A stretch of 34,572 nt of DNA from a virus, in IMG/VR virus record IMGVR_UViG_3300043446_000409, positions 1 to 34,572 of that record, one strand, 5' to 3'. This document shows positions 29,351 to 34,572 of this stretch, piece after piece; position 1 is the first letter of the stretch; every line of letters begins with the position of its first letter. The translations under genes were made by a program, and so were the position numbers. Under the pieces are notes generated by a model. It was not told the DNA's origin, searched no databases, and was given only the letters and a program-made list of their open reading frames with translations.

Positions 29351-29791
29351 TTAGAACTTGAACCCGCTTAATGGGATAATAATCTCTGTCGTGTTACCAG
29401 CATCATCAGTGATCGTCAGCTTTATTTCTGTATCAGTTTTGTCATACTTAATTGTGTTTCCATCTAGCGCAAATGTGCCAGAAGATGCGCCTTGTGCGCC
29501 GAATAGGTTGTTTGTCAACTGTTGCGCCAGCTGAGAATAGATTCTTGACTGTAGATTATTCATGAATCTGTTTAGAATACTGTTCTTTTCTTCCAACGCA
29601 GCTGCCTTCAACTCAGCTTCTAGCTTGTCATTGATTGCTTTTCTGCGCGTGAATTCTTGGTTCTCAATCGTCAACCATTGAGCGCCTGCGTTCACTCCAC
29701 TGAACGATGGATTCTTAAACTGATGTGTGAGTTCTGTTGCTTGTGCGCTACTTACTAGGAGCAGCAGCAGGAGGTGCTTCTTTCTTAACAT
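29351..29791 (-). CDS. csgF: CsgF, curli assembly factor (146 aa)
   Basis: Start at 29791 (MLRKKHLLLLLLVSSAQATE), giving a signal peptide cut near AQA-TE; an upstream TTG at 29836 would lie in the previous gene. The mature N-terminus ELTHQFKNPSFSGVNAGAQW matches the pore-binding segment of E. coli CsgF (F-x-NPxFGG). The C-terminal beta region (GNTIKYDKTDTEIKLTITDD) fits. CsgF closes the CsgG pore and anchors the first curlin subunit. Followed directly by csgG. No csgE or csgB was found in this window. Confidence 0.9.
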   Translation of the reverse strand: MLRKKHLLLLLLVSSAQATELTHQFKNPSFSGVNAGAQWLTIENQEFTRRKAINDKLEAELKAAALEEKNSILNRFMNNLQSRIYSQLAQQLTNNLFGAQGASSGTFALDGNTIKYDKTDTEIKLTITDDAGNTTEIIIPLSGFKF

Positions 29792-29832
29792 CTTCTTTCT
29801 CTTTGTCCTTCTTTCTAGTTGAAAGTTCGAAT

Positions 29833-30126
29833 TCAAGGGTTAGAATTTTTGCTATTTCCAATTTTATTTTGCATTCCATTTTGTTTATGATCCTCATGCA
29901 ACTGCAGAACCACACTCACTTTTTGTTGTAAACGAATCATGTCGTTATCAAGCATGCGAATGCGATCGATTAATGCAACCAAGATAACATTAGTTTCACC
30001 AATCAGTGGCATTAGTTTAGTTGTTACAAACTTGTAGATAAAGTAAACAAAGTAGCCCATACCGACTGACGATACAATCGGAAAACCATATTGTTTTACC
30101 AACTCAGTTATATGATGCGGGTCCAT
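29833..30126 (-). CDS. small membrane protein, paralogue of 30459-30746 (97 aa)
   Basis: One N-terminal membrane segment (YGFPIVSSVGMGYFVYFIY, about 13-31) followed by a helical region with LIDRIRMLDNDMIRLQQKVS. The same plan and the FPI..FVYF motif occur in the 30459-30746 gene, so they look like duplicates. Start ATG at 30126 overlaps the previous stop. Function unknown; its position directly upstream of csgF ties it to that operon. Confidence 0.65.
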   Translation of the reverse strand: MDPHHITELVKQYGFPIVSSVGMGYFVYFIYKFVTTKLMPLIGETNVILVALIDRIRMLDNDMIRLQQKVSVVLQLHEDHKQNGMQNKIGNSKNSNP

Positions 30127-30329
30127 TATTCTCTCACTAGAATAACTTGCCCATACTCATTAACATGAACCACGAATTTATCGCCTTCGGCAACACCTAA
30201 CTGCTGCGGTAACAACTCCTGACAAAACTCTATGTTCTTACCATTCACGGTAAACTCATAGTCCATAAATGTCATCTTATAGAATGGTTTCCATTTAGTG
30301 TTTGGAGTGAAATTTGTTTCCTTACTCAT
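30126..30329 (-). CDS. hypothetical protein (67 aa)
   Basis: A soluble 67-residue protein: WKPFYKMTFMDYEFTVNGKN and GDKFVVHVNEYGQVILVRE suggest a small beta-barrel. TAATG overlap at its start. No family recognised. Confidence 0.65.
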   Translation of the reverse strand: MSKETNFTPNTKWKPFYKMTFMDYEFTVNGKNIEFCQELLPQQLGVAEGDKFVVHVNEYGQVILVRE

Positions 30330-30478
30330 TATAGCACCAACGCAAGTTTAGATAATCTGTCAGCTATGTCACGAAGATCGATAACTAATTTACCGCCATC
30401 ATAACCCATTTGTTCTAGCTGTCTAGCAATATCATGCAGTTCTATAATAAGATCTTGTTCAGTCTTTTCTTGCATCAT
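30329..30478 (-). CDS. hypothetical protein (49 aa)
   Basis: Start placed at the ATG at 30478 (MMQEKTEQDLIIELHDIARQ); the frame is open upstream to 30535. It overlaps the preceding gene by 20 bases. A short helical protein with HDIARQLEQMGYDGGKLVID. No family recognised; the start is uncertain. Confidence 0.5.
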   Translation of the reverse strand: MMQEKTEQDLIIELHDIARQLEQMGYDGGKLVIDLRDIADRLSKLALVL

Positions 30479-30746
30479 TTTTACCATCCGCTCTTGCAAT
30501 ACGATCCAAGTCAGGTCTAAGACCCAACGCCGCACTTACAACTGAGTCTACGCGAATGATATCATGGTTCATTGTTTTCACACGATTATCCAAACCCTGG
30601 ATAATGATCTGCATTCCCTTGATGGCTTTAACAACCGATTCAAGGATATAGTTAATTACGAAGTAAACGAACACACCAGCCACCATTGCGGCAGCAATCG
30701 GAAACCCGACTTCGGCTATGATTTTAAAGATCGTTCCAGTATCCAT
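30459..30746 (-). CDS. small membrane protein, paralogue of 29833-30126 (95 aa)
   Basis: A membrane segment (VGFPIAAAMVAGVFVYFVIN, 13-32) then a helical tail (IIIQGLDNRVKTMNHDIIRV), with the same order as the 29833-30126 protein. No ribosome binding site is seen; TATAAATA stands 5 bases before the ATG. This gene starts the run that continues into csgF. Function unknown. Confidence 0.65.
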   Translation of the reverse strand: MDTGTIFKIIAEVGFPIAAAMVAGVFVYFVINYILESVVKAIKGMQIIIQGLDNRVKTMNHDIIRVDSVVSAALGLRPDLDRIARADGKNDARKD

Positions 30747-30751
30747 CTAGC

Positions 30752-30759
30752 TATTTATA
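30752..30759 (-). promoter_or_regulatory. T4-type late promoter box (TATAAATA)
   Basis: An exact TATAAATA on the minus strand, overlapping the stop of the oxygenase gene. It is the T4 late consensus and, if used, would transcribe the small membrane genes, csgF, csgG, curlin and the lysis block late in infection. A single copy cannot prove a class. Confidence 0.4.
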
Positions 30760-31354
30760 TTAAATGCAATGCAGTCAAGTTCTCTTCAGTTCCTACTAAG
30801 CCTCTAGCGAAAGTATTGAAAGACATGCTTACTCTCGTATGGTCAGTCAGAACTGGATCAACATGATGGCGGAGCGACGACGGAAAAATAATTAACCTTC
30901 CCAAATTAGCCTCTACCCACCAAGTTTTTGAGTTATATAAATTCCAGTTTTCTGTGGGAAACGTGATCTGCTCGTAAGTATTCTTTTCAAAAAAAATCTT
31001 ATCAGTTTCATCAGTTTGAATATAAAAAACGCCTGATAAAATTGAATTAGGATGCTCATGAGCGTGGTGCCATTGACCTTTTTCGCTATAGTTTATCCAA
31101 GACTGAGTTACATATAAACTGACGTCTTTTGAGGGAGCGATAATATTATTAAAATAATTTGTTATAGAGCCTTGGACAAAGTCATGTAGACTTTTTAGTT
31201 CTGGTCTTTGAAGAACATAACGATATTTACTTGTGCAATTTCCCATATTTGGATATTTTTCTTCGCTCATTATTACTGATAGTTCTTCTTCAGTAAATGC
31301 GCGACCCAAATCAAATAGTCCAACGGCTGTTGGAAACAAACTAATAATATTCAT
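30755..31354 (-). CDS. 2OG-Fe(II) oxygenase (199 aa)
   Basis: The iron-binding pair is HHAHEHPNSILSGVFYIQ (HxH, about residues 99-103), with the distal His in RHHVDP and the 2OG-binding Arg in HTRVSMSFNTF. It fits the putative 2OG-Fe(II) oxygenase family often encoded by marine and freshwater phages. The start at 31354 has GGAG; an upstream TTG is unlikely. Its substrate is unknown. It sits next to the tail-fibre-type genes. Confidence 0.8.
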   Translation of the reverse strand: MNIISLFPTAVGLFDLGRAFTEEELSVIMSEEKYPNMGNCTSKYRYVLQRPELKSLHDFVQGSITNYFNNIIAPSKDVSLYVTQSWINYSEKGQWHHAHEHPNSILSGVFYIQTDETDKIFFEKNTYEQITFPTENWNLYNSKTWWVEANLGRLIIFPSSLRHHVDPVLTDHTRVSMSFNTFARGLVGTEENLTALHLI

Positions 31355-31369
31355 AATAAACTCCAAAGA

Positions 31370-31732
31370 TTATGGCGTGTTTTCAACCCAATTTAGTACA
31401 TCTTCATTCCAGCTGTATATCTTTTCATCAGTCGGCATAGGAGTTGGTGGCTCCCAATTAACTGTGGTGTCGTTTAAAATCCAAGAAGGGAATGGCTTTG
31501 GAGGAATAAACGCATCTAGTGCTTCATTGTAAGTATATCCAACACCAGCATAATTCTTGCGAATGTTGTTATTATAGGAAGTCTTTTTCCAAGTTCCACC
31601 GAATAAGCGTTCGCAGAATGCAGCACCAATGTATTCTTTTTCCACACCAGTCGCGTCTGATGTGTCTTTTGTGTCGATTACAATAACTCGTAATACAACA
31701 TTATTCGCATCTAGTTCAGCAAAGTGCGCCAT
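31370..31732 (-). CDS. tail-fibre-type structural protein (120 aa)
   Basis: Starts at 31732 (MAHFAELDANNVVLRVIVID), with TAATG overlap. The order CERLFGGTWKKTSYNNNIRK, then NYAGVGYTYNEALDAFIPPK, then PSWILNDTTVNWEPPTP and YSWNEDVLNW is a common phage domain found near tail fibres. Probably a virion or fibre-associated protein; the exact role is unknown. Confidence 0.72.
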   Translation of the reverse strand: MAHFAELDANNVVLRVIVIDTKDTSDATGVEKEYIGAAFCERLFGGTWKKTSYNNNIRKNYAGVGYTYNEALDAFIPPKPFPSWILNDTTVNWEPPTPMPTDEKIYSWNEDVLNWVENTP

Positions 31733-31974
31733 TAGAAACTCCCAAATATTTTTTCTATATTTTTTTGTTGTTCTTCGGTCCACATAGTGTTTATTGAATC
31801 CTCAAACGACTTAATTTTTTCCATTGTTTCAAGTATCTCACTCCAACTTGGACATGGGCGAGGGTCTTCCCATATAGTAAAACACTGCCCAGTAGATTCC
31901 CATCGAGCCGCTTCAGGACGAAGAAGTTCAACTGCTGTGTTAATTCCGTATAATCTATAAATCTTATTCTCCAT
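31732..31974 (-). CDS. phage tail-associated small protein (80 aa)
   Basis: 80 residues: AVELLRPEAARWESTGQCFTIWEDPRPCPSW is a recurrent phage motif seen beside fibre genes. The C-terminal half is a charged helix (FEDSINTMWTEEQQKNIEK). It is coupled by TAATG to the next gene. Function unknown; a fibre chaperone or capsid-associated role is possible. Confidence 0.65.
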   Translation of the reverse strand: MENKIYRLYGINTAVELLRPEAARWESTGQCFTIWEDPRPCPSWSEILETMEKIKSFEDSINTMWTEEQQKNIEKIFGSF

Positions 31975-31983
31975 TATAAACCC

Positions 31984-33606
31984 TCAATTAAACTTAATAA
32001 TTACAACACCAGAGCCGCCAGCGCCGCCATTTGAGAATGAGCCATCATAACAACCGCTGCCGCCGCCACCACCAGTATTTGTGGTACCTGTATTACCAGT
32101 TTGAGCTGACGTAGAGCTACCGTTTCCGCCTCCACCACTGCCGCCTAATCCAAAAGTTGAAAGCGATGTAGCTCGGCTGTCTTTTCCTGCTCCGCCGCCG
32201 CCAGCATAATAAACACTAGATCCTGTTATAGTACTTGCAGCACCGATTCCGCCGTTTGCGGTTGTTCCTCCAGTTGATATATTAAGTGTTCCACCTACAG
32301 CACCAGCGCCGCCACCGCCACCAGATGAAAATTTGGTTGATCCATTTCCTACTGAATCTCCGCCATTATTTCCTTGCGATGGAGATGTAGATGGATAATT
32401 TCCAGTACCGCCAGATCCACCGCCATTAAAAGTGCCTAAACCACCACCGCCACCAGATCCACCATTTAATCCACTTCCACCATTATAACCTCCGCCACCT
32501 CCGCCAGCGGCAGTAATAGAACTAAAAATAGATGAAGTTCCATTGCTTCCTATTCCAGAAGTACCACCAGCGCCACCAGCACCAACAGTTACTGTATAAG
32601 TCGCTCCAGAAGTTACTGGGAATCCAGTTCCTGTTCTAAATCCACCAGCTCCACCGCCGCCTCCAGAACTACTATATCCACCACCACCACCACCGCCAAC
32701 AACAAGGTAGTCGACGGTAGTTGTGCCAGTCGGAATAATAACACTTGCACTTGATACAAAAGTTTGTGTTGACCCTGATGATATTAAATATCTAATAATT
32801 ACAATACCAGAACCGCCAGTACCAGCGCCTACACTATAAGAACCGCCTCCACCGCCTCCACCAGTATTTGTAGCGCCAGGAGCACCATTAATGGAGAATG
32901 TGCCTCCATTCCCTCCTCCACCTAAACCGCCTGGAAGTGAGCCTGCGCCACTACCGCCTGCACCTCCGCCAGCATAATAAGTTGAAACACCAGTAAAAGG
33001 AGAGGCTACTCCATTTCCGCCAGCCGACGCCGTTCCTACTGCGCTTGCGCCACCGCCACCGCCAGTACCACCAGAATTAACGCCAGTGCCACCAGCATAT
33101 CCTTCTACTGGACTATACCCACCTAAATTACCGCTGCCTCCAGGGAAGCTACCACTTCCGCTGCCACCGCCAGAACCACCAGAATTTCCGCCTATACCCC
33201 TGTCACCCCCATTACCCCCTCTAGTAGCAGATATTGATGAGAATGAGCTATTAGATCCCGCACCACCGACAGTAACAGTATAAGTTGTTCCTGGCGTCAC
33301 AGAAAGTCCAGAACCTGTTCTTAGACCACCAGCGCCACCGCCGCCACCACCTGCGCCACCTGACGACCAGGATCCGCCGCTGCCTCCACCAGCAACGACA
33401 AGATAGTCGATAGATGTGACACCAGCTGGGCAAAGCCAGGAAGAACTGCTATTAAATACGAGAACAGCATATCTAGGGTAAGCAGTTACCCATTGGTTAT
33501 TTTTTGTTAACAGCTGCAAATCATCTAAAGAATATATTCTATTATAATTTGCCGCTTGTTGGGTTTGTAATAATCCCAAAATCCCGAAATTTGCTCTAGT
33601 TCTCAT
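31984..33606 (-). CDS. glycine-rich tail-fibre protein, internally duplicated (540 aa)
   Basis: Two long homologous units, each starting with VDYLVV[AG]GGG and GAGGLRTG or GAGGFRTG, then a TYTVTVG strand block and IFSSITAAGGGGGG-type stretches, and ending GGSGIVIIRY or GGSGVVIIKF. Very high glycine content with serine and threonine. Glycine-rich domains of this kind occur at the tips of phage tail fibres. The N-terminal 50 residues (AANYNRIYSLDDLQLLTKNN) are different and likely attach to the virion. Receptor-binding role is inferred. Confidence 0.75.
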   Translation of the reverse strand: MRTRANFGILGLLQTQQAANYNRIYSLDDLQLLTKNNQWVTAYPRYAVLVFNSSSSWLCPAGVTSIDYLVVAGGGSGGSWSSGGAGGGGGGAGGLRTGSGLSVTPGTTYTVTVGGAGSNSSFSSISATRGGNGGDRGIGGNSGGSGGGSGSGSFPGGSGNLGGYSPVEGYAGGTGVNSGGTGGGGGASAVGTASAGGNGVASPFTGVSTYYAGGGAGGSGAGSLPGGLGGGGNGGTFSINGAPGATNTGGGGGGGSYSVGAGTGGSGIVIIRYLISSGSTQTFVSSASVIIPTGTTTVDYLVVGGGGGGGYSSSGGGGGAGGFRTGTGFPVTSGATYTVTVGAGGAGGTSGIGSNGTSSIFSSITAAGGGGGGYNGGSGLNGGSGGGGGLGTFNGGGSGGTGNYPSTSPSQGNNGGDSVGNGSTKFSSGGGGGAGAVGGTLNISTGGTTANGGIGAASTITGSSVYYAGGGGAGKDSRATSLSTFGLGGSGGGGNGSSTSAQTGNTGTTNTGGGGGSGCYDGSFSNGGAGGSGVVIIKFN

Positions 33607-33607
33607 G

Positions 33608-33964
33608 TTAGCTTATTATTTCATAAGATGCTGTTAACGAAATTGATGAGTTGGCTGTAACGTTAGCCTGTAAAACGTCGCCTTCTTCTAAGTATATAGT
33701 AGTGTCTTTACCTAACAATACTAGTGCAGATGATGCTGGAATACTGACGCTACCACCAAGATAAAAAGTATTCGCACTTCTATTAATAGCGACATTAGCT
33801 CCAATAGTGTTTGATGAATAGTTAGTCAATATTACATTATTGAGCTTAACGATTGTACTACTTCCTGAACTATTAGTAATAACATTAGATGTGACAGTTG
33901 TCACGTTAGCGAAAGCTGTTTTCCCATTAATTGTGGTAACAGCTACTATGTTTGGGTTTGCCAT
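33608..33964 (-). CDS. tail-fibre-associated structural protein (118 aa)
   Basis: A Ser/Thr/Asn-rich, beta-strand protein: AVTTINGKTAFANVTTVTSN, VIVLNNVILT-type strands, and the final SISLTASYEIIS. A very strong ribosome binding site (GGAGGATAAG) precedes the ATG at 33964, in line with high expression. A virion protein by composition and place; no clear family. Confidence 0.65.
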   Translation of the reverse strand: MANPNIVAVTTINGKTAFANVTTVTSNVITNSSGSSTIVKLNNVILTNYSSNTIGANVAINRSANTFYLGGSVSIPASSALVLLGKDTTIYLEEGDVLQANVTANSSISLTASYEIIS

Positions 33965-33965
33965 C

Positions 33966-34572
33966 TTATCCTCCGAATATTATAGCCATGGCTATAGATA
34001 ACCCTGTGCCACCGCCACCACCTGAACCTGCGAGACCTTGAGCTCCCTGCACACCTTGCGCGCCTTGGGTTCCTGATCCAGTAGCGCCTTGAACGCCCTG
34101 TGCACCAGTCGCACCTTGAACGCCTTGAGAACCAGTGGCGCCAGTTGCACCTTGAACACCTTGAGCGCCTGTAGCGCCCTGCACACCCTGTGAACCTGTT
34201 GCACCAGTCGCACCTTGGACGCCTTGCGCACCAGTAGAACCAGTTGCGCCAGCAGTGCCCTGTGCGCCTTGAGCGCCAGCAGCACCTTGTACACCCTGCG
34301 CACCTTGAGCGCCAGATCCTGTAGCACCTTGAACGCCTTGAGCACCCTGGATGCCTTGTGCGCCCTGAGCACCAGTTCCTGTCGCACCTTGAACACCCTG
34401 CGCACCAGTTGATCCAGCAGAACCTTGGACGCCTTGATAGCCCTGATATCCTTGCGTTCCTTGCGCGCCAGTATCACCCTTGTCACCAGTGCGTACAAAC
34501 GTAATTACCGTCAGAAGATTATTCGCAAGTGATGTTACACCATTGAGCCATGCAACTGGCACATGGAAGTGA
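33966..34572 (-). CDS. collagen-like repeat fibre protein, 5' end outside window
   Basis: An open frame reaches the window edge (the residues before [15 protein letters not shown] are HFH), so the start is probably outside; a GTG at 34562 is only one possibility. From about residue 27 of the visible part runs a long Gly-X-Y array ([19 protein letters not shown], then [10 protein letters not shown] repeats), broken by short GTG and GSG interruptions and ending in GGGGG and a hydrophobic [11 protein letters not shown]. Collagen-like triple helices are used as fibre shafts in phages. The repeats have no proline. Confidence 0.8.
   Translation of the reverse strand, partial: HFHVPVAWLNGVTSLANNLLTVITFVRTGDKGDTGAQGTQGYQGYQGVQGSAGSTGAQGVQGATGTGAQGAQGIQGAQGVQGATGSGAQGAQGVQGAAGAQGAQGTAGATGSTGAQGVQGATGATGSQGVQGATGAQGVQGATGATGSQGVQGATGAQGVQGATGSGTQGAQGVQGAQGLAGSGGGGGTGLSIAMAIIFGG

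Noticed and set aside
33086-33283. Plus-strand proline-rich open frame
   Set aside because: It is the reverse complement of the glycine-rich repeat region and follows from its base composition.
33992-34498. Alternate-frame 168-residue frame in the collagen-like gene
   Set aside because: It arises from reading the same short repeats out of frame and is rich in Lys/Leu/Val with no start signal.
30755-34572. Oxygenase as collagen prolyl hydroxylase for the fibre
   Set aside because: The visible Gly-X-Y repeats contain no proline, so there is no substrate for such a reaction.

Overview
This window is part of a large tailed dsDNA bacteriophage genome, most likely a T4-like myovirus, infecting a Gram-negative host. 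Every gene I can support lies on the minus strand. Genes are tightly packed with many ATGA, TAATG and TGATG start/stop overlaps. The phage signature comes from a tRNA cluster, an ATP-dependent DNA ligase, a RuvC-like resolvase, a DnaG-type primase, class II ribonucleotide reductase with thioredoxin and ThyX, nested spanins, and tail-fibre-type genes (glycine-rich and collagen-like). A Gram-negative host follows from the spanins, the TonB-dependent receptor and CsgG.

Layout from low to high coordinates; transcription runs right to left. 1-580: six tRNA genes (Asp, Glu, Lys-CTT, Lys-TTT, Thr, Leu) and a tRNA-sized structured element. 581-954: promoter and structured RNA, no convincing gene. 955-5157: many very small genes, including four paralogues of one family, a SWIM zinc-finger protein, and a promoter cassette repeated several times. 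5159-9529: HExxH metallopeptidase, DUF3293-like protein, a 368-residue unknown, DNA ligase, HNH endonuclease. 9704-12108: a TonB-dependent receptor in its own transcription unit, bounded by two terminators. 12161-21429: DUF2693-like protein, RuvC-like resolvase, two large glycosyltransferase fusions, thioredoxin, class II RNR, ThyX and primase. 21568-23248: lysis-type membrane genes (XhlA-like protein, i-spanin with nested o-spanin, holin candidate). 23256-29791: an accessory block of CHASE2 adenylate cyclase, LpxH-like phosphoesterase, glycosyltransferase, small lipoprotein, FecR-domain protein, curlin-like amyloid, CsgG and CsgF. 29833-34572: small membrane proteins, a 2OG-Fe(II) oxygenase and tail-fibre-type genes.

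The most unusual content is the block 23256-29791. It reads, in transcription order, csgF, csgG, curlin, FecR, lipoprotein, GT2, phosphoesterase, CHASE2 cyclase, then directly the holin candidate and spanins. A phage carrying an amyloid-export pore (CsgG), its surface adaptor (CsgF) and a secreted curlin-repeat protein, together with a membrane-bound cyclase, would be able to remodel the envelope and cAMP signalling of the infected cell, probably late in infection. The isolated TonB-dependent receptor is a second surface-acting accessory gene. The function of both is inference; the gene identities rest on motifs visible in the proteins.

Regulation: five promoters share TTGATT, exactly 19 bp, TTTACT, 16-17 bp, then TATAAT-like, which suggests a dedicated early or middle promoter class. 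A single TATAAATA box before 30746 could be a T4-type late promoter for the block that runs into the csg genes.
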